Virus record (IMG/VR): IMGVR_UViG_3300002514_000092
Span: 1 to 37,387 of that record
DNA: 37,387 nt
Direction: 5' to 3' (one strand)
Source: a virus
The notes beneath the pieces are model-generated. The model saw only the letters and a program-made list of their open reading frames with translations, was not told where the DNA came from and did no database searches. The translations under genes and the position numbers were made by a program. Positions within the stretch are counted from its first letter, which is position 1; each line of letters starts with the position of its first letter. Positions 20,424 to 29,365 of the stretch are shown here, one piece after another.

Positions 20424-21599
20424 ATGTCAACGTTTAAAGAACATAAAACATCCGCAGATAGATCAGCATCAGATCGGCGTCGGCACAAGCAAAAAATAGA
20501 ACGGGCCATCAAAGATGGAATATATGATATTGTCGCTGATGAGTCGATAATTGGGCAGGACGGTAAAAAGACAATTCGGATACCCGTACGTGGTATTAAA
20601 GAATATCGCTTTATCTACGGGGATAACGAGTCTAACAAACAGGTGGGCTCTGCAAAGGGTAAAGATGTCAAAAGAGGACAGTCCGTAGGACAAGCACCCC
20701 AGCAATCTAAACCTGATGCCGGTGAACCCGGGAATGATGCCGGACAAGAGTATTATGAGGTAGAGATTACTCTTAATGAACTTGCGGAATATCTTTTTGC
20801 AGATCTAGAACTTCCGGATCTTGAAAAGAAAAGAATAAAAAATATCACCTCTGATAGTTTAAAGAGAAAAGGCATACGAAAAAAAGGGATTCGCCCTAGG
20901 CTGGACAAAAAGAAGACGGCCATCAATAGAATTAAGAGAAAAAAGGCTTCGGCGAGGGTAGATAATAGGCAAGAGGACGAAGAGCGCTTTACATTTCATG
21001 AAGAAGACTTGAGATACAAGCATATGAAACGCTCAAAAAAAGAATCTAGCAACGCTGTTATCTTTTTTATAATGGACATATCAGGCTCTATGACTAAGAA
21101 TAAGAAATTTTTAGCCAGAAGCTTTTATTTTCTGTTGTATCAATTTTTAAATCACAGATATGAGAATGTTGATATTGTATTTTTAGCACATGATACTAGT
21201 TCATATGAGGTCAATGAAGAACAATTTTTCACCCGAGGAAATAGCGGTGGAACAATTGTATCAACAGCACTACAACACGCGAATGATATAATTGGACAAC
21301 GTTACCACCCAGACTTTTGGAATATTTACTGCTTTCAGTGTTCTGACGGTGACAACTGGCCTTCTGACACTGATCAGTGCGTGGAGATTGCTAGATTACT
21401 AAAAGAAAAAACACAACTATATGCCTATTGTGAAATAGAGCCAACTGGAGAACGACCAATATACTCTGACGATGAATCTAGATTGTCTAATTGTTTTTCA
21501 CCTTTATGTGATAAGCAATTTAAGATTGTCAGTATCAATAAGAAGTCAGATATCTGGTCGGCTTTTCGAAAAGTCTTTGGAGCGCGAATTAATGAATGA
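20424..21599 (+). CDS. yhbH: YhbH/YeaH-family (DUF444, UPF0229) protein, 391 aa
   Basis: The layout matches the family: an N-terminal arginine-rich segment (DRSASDRRRHKQKIERAIKD), a low-complexity Gly/Gln/Pro linker (about 75-108), and a C-terminal von Willebrand A-like domain with MIDAS DISGSM (218-223). Its length is near the usual 390-430. In bacteria it is encoded with PrkA and SpoVR, and the set is linked to sporulation in Bacillus and to starvation and stress in enterobacteria. Here it overlaps spoVR by 8 bases. The biochemical role of the family is unsettled. Confidence 0.88.
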   Translation: MSTFKEHKTSADRSASDRRRHKQKIERAIKDGIYDIVADESIIGQDGKKTIRIPVRGIKEYRFIYGDNESNKQVGSAKGKDVKRGQSVGQAPQQSKPDAGEPGNDAGQEYYEVEITLNELAEYLFADLELPDLEKKRIKNITSDSLKRKGIRKKGIRPRLDKKKTAINRIKRKKASARVDNRQEDEERFTFHEEDLRYKHMKRSKKESSNAVIFFIMDISGSMTKNKKFLARSFYFLLYQFLNHRYENVDIVFLAHDTSSYEVNEEQFFTRGNSGGTIVSTALQHANDIIGQRYHPDFWNIYCFQCSDGDNWPSDTDQCVEIARLLKEKTQLYAYCEIEPTGERPIYSDDESRLSNCFSPLCDKQFKIVSINKKSDIWSAFRKVFGARINE

Positions 21600-22899
21600 T
21601 TGGTCACTAGATGAATTAGCTGAATGGGATGAAAAAATCTGCCAACTGGCAAAGGGGCATGGATTAGATTGGTATCCTATTGTGTATGAGACATGCGACT
21701 ACTTTGAGATGATAGGTAACATGTCATATCACGGCATGCCGAGCCATTATTCTCACTGGTCATTTGGGAAATCATTTGAAAGAACACACCAGATGTATAA
21801 TGCCGGTGTTGAAGGTCTTCCGTACGAACTTATCATTAATTCCGATCCCTCTATCTCATATTTAATGAGAGAAAACCCCCTCTATTTGCAGATATTAATA
21901 ATGTGTCATTGTGTGGGCCACTCAGACTTCTTCAAGAATAATCGCATGTTTTCTCATACGAGGGCAGAGACTGTAACAGCTAGGTTTCGAAATGCAAAGA
22001 AACGAATACAGGGATATATTGAAGATCCGAGTATAGGAATACAGAAAGTAGAAAGCATTCTGGATGCAGCCCATGCTATCGAATTTCAAATTCCTAGGGC
22101 ATACAAGGAAAGGGTACCACATAAGACCCTGAAAAAACAATGGGTTGAAATTATCAAGAATGACGTCAATGGGGACTATAATCATATAGATGTTGAAAAA
22201 GTCCCTATTGAACCTGACTATGATATCTTGGGATTTTTAGGAGAACATTCTCGTGGCCTGGAAGATTGGCAAAAAGATATCCTAGAAATTGTTAGCGATC
22301 ATGCAAATTATTTTTTGCCTCAAATTCAAACTAAAATTATGAATGAGGGATGGGCATCCTATTGGCACTATAGGCTTATGCATGAGCTTAAGCTAGATGA
22401 TAAATACCACATCCCGTTTTTAAAAAGTCACAATCAGGTTATTCGCCCTCACATCGGACGAATTAATCCTTACCATATGGGTTTTTATTTGTTTAATAAG
22501 ATAGAGGAACGATTTGGGCTGGAGGAATGTTTCATTGCTAGAGAGTCATTACATGATGAAGCCTTCATTCGCCAATATTTAACTGCAGAAGATTGCCAGG
22601 AGCTTAACTTATTTTCCTATGCTAACAAAAAAGGCACATATACGATCGAAGAGATTGCAGATAAGGATGGGTGGAAACTAGTGAAGAATGATCTTATGGA
22701 CAGCATTGGTTCAAACGGCATCCCTAGAATCTACATTAACGAAGTGCGCGAAGGAAATATATTAGAGTTGAGACATGATCATGACGGAAGAGATCTGGAC
22801 CTAGCACATGCCGATGAGGTTGTTATACATGTAAGCCAATTATGGGATGATATAGCAAAACTTGATACAATTATAGAAGATGAGCCATGGGAGATCTAA
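21592..22899 (+). CDS. spoVR: SpoVR/YcgB-family protein, 435 aa
   Basis: Begins MNDWSLDELAEWDEKICQLA; the signature stretches follow. NEGWASYWHYRLMHEL (from about residue 251), INPYHMGFYLFNKIEERFG and HDEAFIRQYLT are characteristic of SpoVR. It is somewhat shorter than the usual 470-510 residues but appears complete. ATG 21592 overlaps the end of yhbH; the longer in-frame reading from 21472 lies inside yhbH and is rejected. It is the middle gene of the yhbH-spoVR-prkA set and is likely translated by coupling. Confidence 0.9.
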   Translation: MNDWSLDELAEWDEKICQLAKGHGLDWYPIVYETCDYFEMIGNMSYHGMPSHYSHWSFGKSFERTHQMYNAGVEGLPYELIINSDPSISYLMRENPLYLQILIMCHCVGHSDFFKNNRMFSHTRAETVTARFRNAKKRIQGYIEDPSIGIQKVESILDAAHAIEFQIPRAYKERVPHKTLKKQWVEIIKNDVNGDYNHIDVEKVPIEPDYDILGFLGEHSRGLEDWQKDILEIVSDHANYFLPQIQTKIMNEGWASYWHYRLMHELKLDDKYHIPFLKSHNQVIRPHIGRINPYHMGFYLFNKIEERFGLEECFIARESLHDEAFIRQYLTAEDCQELNLFSYANKKGTYTIEEIADKDGWKLVKNDLMDSIGSNGIPRIYINEVREGNILELRHDHDGRDLDLAHADEVVIHVSQLWDDIAKLDTIIEDEPWEI

Positions 22900-22921
22900 T
22901 TATGTTTAAGGGAGCATACTA

Positions 22922-24850
22922 ATGTCAAAAGATAACTTTCTAAAATTAATAGAAAAACAAAGAAATAAGAATAAGAAACCTAAGTTTGAAGGAACATTTT
23001 TAGACTACTTGGATTTGGTTAGTAAGAATCCGGATCTTACAAAACTGTCACATAAAAGGCTTTATGACGCCATTGTAGAATGTGGCATAAGTAGAATGGA
23101 AGATACAAATCCCAGAAAGCATAAAATATTCGACAGCGAAAATGTAAAGATTTATGATTATTTTCAAGAAGAATTTTTTGGAATGGAAAAAGTTATTTCA
23201 AAAATAATGCGTTTTCTAAGATCCGCCTCGCTTAAGGGTGAAGAAAGTCGCCAGATCTTATTATTGATGGGCCCGGTTGGAGCAGGAAAATCTGCACTTA
23301 CTGAGCATGTAAAGAGATCACTTGATGGTGTATCATATTACCATCTTAAAGGTGACCCTCAAAAGGGTGAACCCTTACACCTCATTCCCAGGGCTTTACG
23401 AGAAAAATTTGAATCATTACTTAATATAAAGATCGAAGGTGATATTAGCCCTATTGCGCGGCATCATCTCTTGAATGAATTAAGTGGTGAATATGAAAAG
23501 TTTCCGGTTGTTGAGTCAACATTCTCTCAGCGCGCTAGAAGAGGAATCGCATCCGTTCCCCCTATGGACGCAAATAGCCAAGATGTTTCAGTACTAATTG
23601 GATCGGAGGATATTTCAAAACTAGATTTATATCCTGAAGATGATCCTAGAGCGCTGTCACTTAATGGTGCATTTAACGTAGGAAATAGAGGAATCGTAGA
23701 AATGATCGAGATGTTCAAAAATGAAATTGAATTTCTACATACGGTTATTACTGCAACACAGGAAAAACGCGTTCCATCACCTGGAAAGCATAATATGATT
23801 TATTTTGATGGTGTTATTTTGGCACATTGTAATGAGTCAGAGTGGAATCGTTTTAGAAGCGAACATACAAACGAAGCAATTCTTGATCGCGTAGTAAAAA
23901 TTAATATTCCCTATGTTTTAGAGCTAGATCAAGAAGTAAAAATTTATGAAAAAATACTCAAACGATCGGACTTTAAGGCACATATTGCTCCCCATACTAT
24001 TAAAATAGCATCCATGTTTTCAGTAATGAGCCGGCTCAAATCATCACAGAAATGTGATCTTCTTACTAAAATGAAGATCTATAATGGGGAAGATGTGATT
24101 GAAAAGGGAAGAGTCAAGAAGATTGATATTAGAGATCTAAGAGATGAAGTAAGACAAGAAGGCATGTCCGGTATTTCAACGAGATTTATAATGAAGTCAA
24201 TTGACTGTGCCCTTTCGGACAGCGAGGCCGGTATGATAACACCAATTTCTATAATGGAATCGTTAACAAAGCAAGTAAAAGAACAAGTGGTCGATGAAGA
24301 TTTTCGAAATCATTGTTTAGAACTTATTCAAAAAACAATTAGAGAAGAATACCTAAAAATTCTAGAAACCGAAATTGCAAAAGCATTTGTAACGGCATAC
24401 GAAGAACAAGCGCAATCTTTATTTGACAATTATCTAGATAATGCTGAAGCATATACAACATCACAAAAAATGAAAGATAGAATCACTAAAGAAGAGAAGG
24501 CACCGGACGAATATTTTCTAAAAGCTATTGAAGAACAAATAGGAATAACCGGTTCATCTCGTGATGGATTTAGAAGTGATGTTACAGCCTACATGTTTGC
24601 TAAAATGAGAAGGGGTGAGACAGTTGACTACACTAGTTATGAACCCCTTAAAGAGGCCATTGAAAGCTATTTGATCTCATCTGTAAAAGATATGGCAAGG
24701 ATTGTAACAAAGTCTAAGACTAGAGATGATGATCAACAAAAGAAATATGGCGATATGGTACAAACACTGGTTGATGAGTATGGGTACAATCCTGACTCTG
24801 CTGCAGAAGTTATTGCGTTCGCTAGTAATAACCTTTGGCGTGATAGCTAG
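22922..24850 (+). CDS. prkA: PrkA/YeaG-family AAA+ serine kinase-like protein, 642 aa
   Basis: Walker A GPVGAGKS lies at 117-124. The family hallmark follows: SLNGAFNVGNRGIVEMIEMF, then LHTVITATQEKRVPSPGKHN, then FDGVILAHCNESEW. The length equals that of bacterial PrkA, so it looks complete and functional. PrkA is described as a serine protein kinase and, in Bacillus, has also been reported as an AAA+ protease. Bacterial operons usually run prkA-yhbH-spoVR; here the order is yhbH-spoVR-prkA. AGGGAGC lies upstream. The likely role is to modify the host starvation response (inference). Confidence 0.92.
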   Translation: MSKDNFLKLIEKQRNKNKKPKFEGTFLDYLDLVSKNPDLTKLSHKRLYDAIVECGISRMEDTNPRKHKIFDSENVKIYDYFQEEFFGMEKVISKIMRFLRSASLKGEESRQILLLMGPVGAGKSALTEHVKRSLDGVSYYHLKGDPQKGEPLHLIPRALREKFESLLNIKIEGDISPIARHHLLNELSGEYEKFPVVESTFSQRARRGIASVPPMDANSQDVSVLIGSEDISKLDLYPEDDPRALSLNGAFNVGNRGIVEMIEMFKNEIEFLHTVITATQEKRVPSPGKHNMIYFDGVILAHCNESEWNRFRSEHTNEAILDRVVKINIPYVLELDQEVKIYEKILKRSDFKAHIAPHTIKIASMFSVMSRLKSSQKCDLLTKMKIYNGEDVIEKGRVKKIDIRDLRDEVRQEGMSGISTRFIMKSIDCALSDSEAGMITPISIMESLTKQVKEQVVDEDFRNHCLELIQKTIREEYLKILETEIAKAFVTAYEEQAQSLFDNYLDNAEAYTTSQKMKDRITKEEKAPDEYFLKAIEEQIGITGSSRDGFRSDVTAYMFAKMRRGETVDYTSYEPLKEAIESYLISSVKDMARIVTKSKTRDDDQQKKYGDMVQTLVDEYGYNPDSAAEVIAFASNNLWRDS

Positions 24851-24930
24851 CATTAGTTTTTCATAGACTTATACTAATCATCTTTTTATTATATCTTTAT
24901 ATGATATGAATATAGATGGTGAGGTATATC

Positions 24931-25191
24931 GTGAATATTAAATTTAAATTTCAGATGGCGGAACTTCTGGTTACCGGTGCTTTGTTTATGTTTAGCACCA
25001 ATACAGTATTGGCTTGGGTGCTTTTATCTTTAGGGCTGGTCGGAGCAATGGTACGCACAGCATGGGAAAAAGCACAAGAAGAGGAACAAAAAAAAGAAAG
25101 GTCTGAACAATGGGAAACATTGCGCCGACAATTACTTCAAGCCCAAATATCGACTGTAACAGTACCTGATGATGATCTGATCAAGCATTAA
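24931..25191 (+). CDS. Small membrane protein with coiled-coil tail, about 86 aa
   Basis: Two hydrophobic segments (MAELLVTGALFMFSTNTVLA, then WVLLSLGLVGAMV) are followed by a long charged helix (WEKAQEEEQKKERSEQWETL, then RRQLLQAQ). GTG 24931 has GAGG 7-10 bases upstream; ATG 24916 in frame is the alternative and adds five residues. The shape recalls small holin-like or spanin-like proteins, but nothing proves it. It sits between prkA and the chaperonin-like gene. Confidence 0.6.
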   Translation: MNIKFKFQMAELLVTGALFMFSTNTVLAWVLLSLGLVGAMVRTAWEKAQEEEQKKERSEQWETLRRQLLQAQISTVTVPDDDLIKH

Positions 25192-25203
25192 AACGGATCC
25201 ATT

Positions 25204-26568
25204 ATGAATTTCTATAAGACGCACTTCAATGTCAATCCAACTATAATTGAGTATGTTGAAAGTTTGGATGTGTTGTGTGAAGATATCTTACAAAGATCAA
25301 TCTACCTAGATTATGATAGCACACTCTTGCCCCAATACTTTACGGACATACAAGGAATCCTATCAGAAAGTAAAGAGTCCGGGTGCAATTTTCTGTTACG
25401 AAATGCATTAATAGAAACTGTATTCAGAGCAGACAAAAAGTGCGCATACGGTGGTTTTTTTGTCTACATGTTTTTTGTAGAATTTTTAAAAAAAATGATA
25501 AAACTAAAGACACTAGAAACCCCATGGGCTATTGATATACCAGATATATCCAGGGTGATGTCATTACACAGCAGGTTTGCCAATAAAGATATTATCGAAA
25601 AATTTATAAAAACATACATTCAAGATTCAGACATATCCCTAATCATTAATGAAACACTCTTATTAGGTGGCATGGATGCACAGGTGCATATCAATGAAAA
25701 GCCTAAAGATGCAATATGTCTAGAACTTATAAGTGGAAATAAATTTAAGATAAATGCCCACCCTTTGTTTATTAATAGTGGCAAAGTAAAAAAGTGGGAT
25801 AGAGAAAACGTAACTGTAGTTATAGTCGATGGATTAGTAGAAAAAGTTTCCGAGATTGATAAGATTCTGGCTGCAGCTTCTGAATTGAGGAAACCTGTCG
25901 TTTTCTTTTGCAGGGGCTATTCAGATGATGTGGCAAATACACTACTGGTTAATTTTGTGAAAGAAACTCTGGATGTTGTCCCCATTATTGTCCCATATGA
26001 CCTTGCGGGATCAAATATGCTTAAAGATATTGCGGTATGTTGTAATACCGATGTTGTTTCATCACTTAAAGGCCAGCTAATATCAACAATCAAATTTGAA
26101 GATTGCCCCAATATTTCCGGTTTATCTATAGAGGGTAATAATGTGATTATACGAAATCCTAGTGCTAGTGTAGGTGTACGTGCACACATGAAGTACTTGG
26201 TTAAAAAACTCGAAAATGAGATTAATCCGGAAAAGACTAATTTATTAAGTGACAGAATAACTACACTCAGTAGTAGGTGTGTCAGTATATCACTAAATGA
26301 TTATGATAAAAATCGTCTCAAGCTTAAAACGCTAAGAATTGGTGGGGGTATTAAGATGATTAACGAAGTAGCGCACAATGGATACATCGATATTTCTACA
26401 TTATGCAAAAAAGATGAATTAGATCCCCTCATAAAAAGTGTATTAAGCAAATTAAGCAAAAACAATATAACAATTGCTCCAGCATCATCATTGATCAATG
26501 GAATGATCGATGCGTATTCTTTGTCTTCTACAATCGCAAATTCCGGTGCCTACCTTACAATTGACTAG
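25204..26568 (+). CDS. Divergent GroEL-like (Cpn60) protein lacking the ATPase loop, 454 aa
   Basis: The apical domain is recognisable at about 185-290. SGKVKKWDRENVTVVIVDGL aligns with GroEL's ISNIRE region, ASELRKPVVFFCRGYSDDVA with AGKPLLIIAEDVEGEA, and TLLVNFVKETLDVVPIIVPY with the LVVN...VAAVKAP strands. The C-terminal equatorial part also aligns (IGGGIKMINEV; SLINGMIDAYSLSSTIANSG). The conserved GDGTTT ATP-binding loop is replaced by DKKCAYGGFFVYMFFVEFLK (77-96). The protein is about 90 residues shorter than GroEL. It is therefore probably a non-ATPase subunit, modifier or peptide-binding relative. Some phages (for example EL) encode active chaperonins; this one looks degenerate. Confidence 0.72.
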   Translation: MNFYKTHFNVNPTIIEYVESLDVLCEDILQRSIYLDYDSTLLPQYFTDIQGILSESKESGCNFLLRNALIETVFRADKKCAYGGFFVYMFFVEFLKKMIKLKTLETPWAIDIPDISRVMSLHSRFANKDIIEKFIKTYIQDSDISLIINETLLLGGMDAQVHINEKPKDAICLELISGNKFKINAHPLFINSGKVKKWDRENVTVVIVDGLVEKVSEIDKILAAASELRKPVVFFCRGYSDDVANTLLVNFVKETLDVVPIIVPYDLAGSNMLKDIAVCCNTDVVSSLKGQLISTIKFEDCPNISGLSIEGNNVIIRNPSASVGVRAHMKYLVKKLENEINPEKTNLLSDRITTLSSRCVSISLNDYDKNRLKLKTLRIGGGIKMINEVAHNGYIDISTLCKKDELDPLIKSVLSKLSKNNITIAPASSLINGMIDAYSLSSTIANSGAYLTID

Positions 26569-26645
26569 CTTGATATAGGCAGAATATTTTACTATTCATT
26601 CTCTACATATAATTTTTAAAATATTTTTAAACCTAAGGAGAAAAT

Positions 26646-26849
26646 ATGAGTGTTCAAAGTGACGTAGGAAAAACTCTTTATGATTTGCGTGATCTTGTAT
26701 CTAATGATCTTACAAAGGCAGTCATGACTTTTGCACGTGAAAATGAATTGTCAGATGGTCAGCTTAAGTCGTTAGTTACCTTATTAAAGGGTACTACACA
26801 CCAAACATTTGAGCGTGGTGTCGACGCGGTTCTTAAGTGCCTAGGATAA
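26646..26849 (+). CDS. Hypothetical helical protein, 67 aa
   Basis: A strong TAAGGAG precedes ATG 26646. MSVQSDVGKTLYDLRDLVSN, then LTKAVMTFARENELSDGQLKSLVTLLKGT: an all-helical small protein. The strong ribosome-binding site suggests abundant expression. No family recognised. Confidence 0.65.
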   Translation: MSVQSDVGKTLYDLRDLVSNDLTKAVMTFARENELSDGQLKSLVTLLKGTTHQTFERGVDAVLKCLG

Positions 26850-26856
26850 ATATCCG

Positions 26857-27333
26857 ATGAAAGGTGTGAAACATATGGTGGAATGCCACTGTATACTGCC
26901 ACAATTTAAATATAGAGAATCAGCCTTATATCATAAGTTTATTGTATTTTCTATTATTGATGACAGCGATACAGTAATACCAAAGTTTGCTCAGTGCAAT
27001 AACTGTGGTGTAGTTCATCGTATTTTTGACATATGTAAATCAGAGATTGTTGCTGGTAAGGAAGATTTAAACTCAATTACAACAAAAGAAGAGATGTCAT
27101 TATCACTATCCAGTGATCTGGTAGATGTTCTAAAGACATACAATGTAGACTTACCCACGTGGGAACAAGCTAGCTTTATTATTACACATAAAAAATGGGG
27201 AGAGAATATTATTCTTTCAAAAGACTTTATAAACGATGAAGTAACCGGAAAAAGACTAGTATTCGTAGGCCCACAAAAATTTAAGCTAGAAGAATTTCTA
27301 GCATCAAACATGATGAATACAAATGAACCTTAA
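26857..27333 (+). CDS. Hypothetical protein with zinc-type cysteines, 158 aa
   Basis: CHC near the N terminus (MVECHCILPQFK) and CNNCGVVHRIFDIC further on form a CxC...CxxC set able to hold zinc. The C-terminal half (WEQASFIITHKKWGENIILS) is strand-rich. Two starts are possible, ATG 26857 or ATG 26875 (MVECHC). It overlaps the next gene by 11 bases. Unrecognised. Confidence 0.6.
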   Translation: MKGVKHMVECHCILPQFKYRESALYHKFIVFSIIDDSDTVIPKFAQCNNCGVVHRIFDICKSEIVAGKEDLNSITTKEEMSLSLSSDLVDVLKTYNVDLPTWEQASFIITHKKWGENIILSKDFINDEVTGKRLVFVGPQKFKLEEFLASNMMNTNEP

Positions 27334-27577
27334 ACAATACGGAAATACTGAGCAAGAACAGGTCGCGTGGGACTCCACACGAGCAAGAGAAGTAGTTTTA
27401 GAGATTATGAGTTTTGGTGTGAATGATCAACAAATTATGAAAATTTGTTATTTTTTGATAATGGAATTAGAAGATCAGACCATAATTGATAATATGAATG
27501 AACAAATAAAAACATACATTGATAGACTATCTGAAAAGTCTGAAGATGGTATAATTACTGACATGGGAGAATTATAA
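27323..27577 (+). CDS. Hypothetical helical protein, 84 aa
   Basis: ATG 27323 lies in the end of the preceding gene. EQVAWDSTRAREVVLEIMSF, then NDQQIMKICYFLIMELEDQTII: several amphipathic helices. The stop overlaps the next start (TAATG). Unrecognised. Confidence 0.6.
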   Translation: MNLKQYGNTEQEQVAWDSTRAREVVLEIMSFGVNDQQIMKICYFLIMELEDQTIIDNMNEQIKTYIDRLSEKSEDGIITDMGEL

Positions 27578-27768
27578 TGTCGAATATTTTAGAAAAATGG
27601 AATGAAATTAAAGTACTAGTTGATAGCCTGGATCTAGATGTTAATAAAAATGCATCTGGAAATGCATCCGCCGGCGTGCGCGCCCGGAAAGGGTTAAGAC
27701 TTCTTAAGAAGGAAGCCGGTGAACTGGTAAAGGCAACAATTGAACAAGAGAAATCAAAAAAACCATAA
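27577..27768 (+). CDS. Histone H1/Hc1-like basic protein, 63 aa
   Basis: The centre, KNASGNASAGVRARKGLRLL followed by KKEAGELVKATIEQEKSKK, matches the pattern of the small Hc1-like (bacterial histone H1-like) proteins found in Bacteroidetes and some marine phages: KNA-x-GN-x-x-AG-x-RARK-x-L. It would bind DNA non-specifically. It ends only 2 bases before the tmRNA, so the two may share a promoter. Confidence 0.6.
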   Translation: MSNILEKWNEIKVLVDSLDLDVNKNASGNASAGVRARKGLRLLKKEAGELVKATIEQEKSKKP

Positions 27769-27770
27769 AT

Positions 27771-28134
27771 GGGGGTGAACTGGTCTCGACAAGGTAAGGA
27801 CATTTGAGGGTGCAAGTATCCAACTGTGACACATGGATTGACAGTGTTGCGAACTTTAATTGCCAACGATAATGTTGAGTACGATTACGCCTTAGCTGCG
27901 TAATTGCGGGGTTTCCGATAACCTTGTTAGTAAAGATCGGATAAGTGGTTGACCTCACGGAGTTTAAAAGGTCCCCAATGGTTCCCTACGTAAGTGGGTG
28001 AGGTCCTGATTCTCGATAAGGACGAGGAGATTTCGAGATACTTTGCTGGTTTGGGAATAAATCAGACAAACTTGTGAATGACCTAATTTTTAGATTTATT
28101 TTGGACCCGGGTTCGATTCCCGGCACCTCCACCA
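27771..28134 (+). ncRNA. ssrA: tmRNA (ssrA), 364 nt
   Basis: The 5' end GGGGGTGAACTGGTCTCGAC is the tmRNA start; it pairs with CACCTCC at 28124-28130 (one G-U), followed by ACCA. A T arm (CCGGG-TTCGATT-CCCGG) precedes it. The mRNA-like part encodes a tag at 27862-27903, read as ANDNVEYDYALAA and stop. It ends in ALAA, the ClpXP degradation signal, and opens with AND as in many bacterial tags. tmRNA rescues stalled ribosomes and marks the unfinished protein. It is a one-piece, standard form. A phage copy could keep the host ribosome pool active or set a phage-specific tag. Confidence 0.95.
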
Positions 28135-28271
28135 CGAGTACCGGTATTATAAGAAAGCATATGCCTTCTTCATTAAAGACAATAAAGATAAAACATGACC
28201 ACACCAAACAATATGCTGTTGAGCGTAATATTTATGATGGCATGGAAAAAACATGTGATAAGGAGAACAAC

Positions 28272-29351
28272 ATGAGCGGCTCTGACGAAACAAAAGACGA
28301 TAGCTATATTAATCCACCTATGGATGATTTTGGATTTTTGGGTAATTATGATGATGATGCACCCGCAGCAGATGAAAGATTACTTCCAGAGAACACGGCG
28401 GCTAGTGCTATAAAGTGCGGCTTTATTGGCGTTGGTGGTGGTGGTGGAAAGCTAGCAAAGGCATTCCTAGATCTAGGGTTTAATAAAACACTGGTGGTTA
28501 ATACCACACCAAAAGATCAACCTACCGGCCTCGATGCATCACACTTTGTATTACTTCCTGGCGCAGACGGCGTTGGAAAAGATGTTGATCTTGGAAAGAA
28601 AATCCTTGGTGATAATAGCGCATTAGTTGAAGACGCAGTTCGAACCAAGATGGGCCAAGTGGATTGGCTTTTTGTTCTTGCCGGTGGTGGCGGGGGTACC
28701 GGTAGCGCGTGTAAAGAATTACATGGCGCTTTGGAAAGGTACCTTAGTTCTACAGAGGCATCAGGCAAGGTTGTCTATATGGTTAGTAAACCAACGGGAC
28801 AGGAACTTTTAAATCCTACAATCAATACCAATTATCAATCACTCCTAAAAGATCTTAATGACGTACCTTACCTAGTAATTGATAATGAAAAACAATTGCA
28901 ATTGTTAAGAGGGAAGGTTGGACTGCTTAATATGTTTCCAGCAGCAAACTCTACATTTGCAAAACTATTCCACCAGGTGCTTAAATTAGCAGATCAAAGT
29001 TCACCGATACAGACATTTGACACGAAAGACCTGGAGAGGTGCCTCCGGACGCCGGGACGACTATTCTTAGGAAGTACTATAGTAAAGGACCCGAGTGACC
29101 CTGACCTAGGCTCTACAATCTTCCAGGGCAGCTTAAGGGGTTCACCATGTCCTGCACCTACAAATAAGCCGGAAACTGGCGTATTACTATTACTAGTAAC
29201 CTCAGTAATGGCAGGTGATCCCGAGATTAGTAAACGCTTAGAGACCGCATTTTCTTATGTCGGTGGGCGAACAAACACACTATTTTCAGGTGTTTATATA
29301 AATGACAATGTACCAGGACTAATCGGCGTTACATTATTTGGTGGTATGTAA
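28272..29351 (+). CDS. FtsZ/tubulin-like GTPase (PhuZ/TubZ-type role possible), 359 aa
   Basis: The T1 loop GVGGGGG (53-59) is followed by a hydrophobic strand and NTTPKD (77-82). The tubulin signature loop T4 is GGGGGTGSA (138-146). A T7-like loop TFDTKD (248-253) keeps the acidic pair used for GTP hydrolysis in the next subunit. Residues 1-45 are an acidic, probably disordered extension. The C-terminal domain ends GVTLFGGM, without the usual FtsZ tail. In some jumbo phages a related protein centres the phage nucleus. ATG 28272 has AAGGAG upstream; the longer reading from 28074 begins inside the tmRNA and is rejected. Confidence 0.87.
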   Translation: MSGSDETKDDSYINPPMDDFGFLGNYDDDAPAADERLLPENTAASAIKCGFIGVGGGGGKLAKAFLDLGFNKTLVVNTTPKDQPTGLDASHFVLLPGADGVGKDVDLGKKILGDNSALVEDAVRTKMGQVDWLFVLAGGGGGTGSACKELHGALERYLSSTEASGKVVYMVSKPTGQELLNPTINTNYQSLLKDLNDVPYLVIDNEKQLQLLRGKVGLLNMFPAANSTFAKLFHQVLKLADQSSPIQTFDTKDLERCLRTPGRLFLGSTIVKDPSDPDLGSTIFQGSLRGSPCPAPTNKPETGVLLLLVTSVMAGDPEISKRLETAFSYVGGRTNTLFSGVYINDNVPGLIGVTLFGGM

Positions 29352-29365
29352 TACCATTCAGGTGA

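Noticed and set aside
21472-21591. Longer N terminus for SpoVR
   Set aside because: It overlaps the yhbH coding region by over 100 bases in another frame, and the SpoVR match begins at MNDW.
28074-28271. Longer N terminus for the FtsZ-like protein
   Set aside because: It begins inside the tmRNA 3' end; the AAGGAG before 28272 marks the real start.
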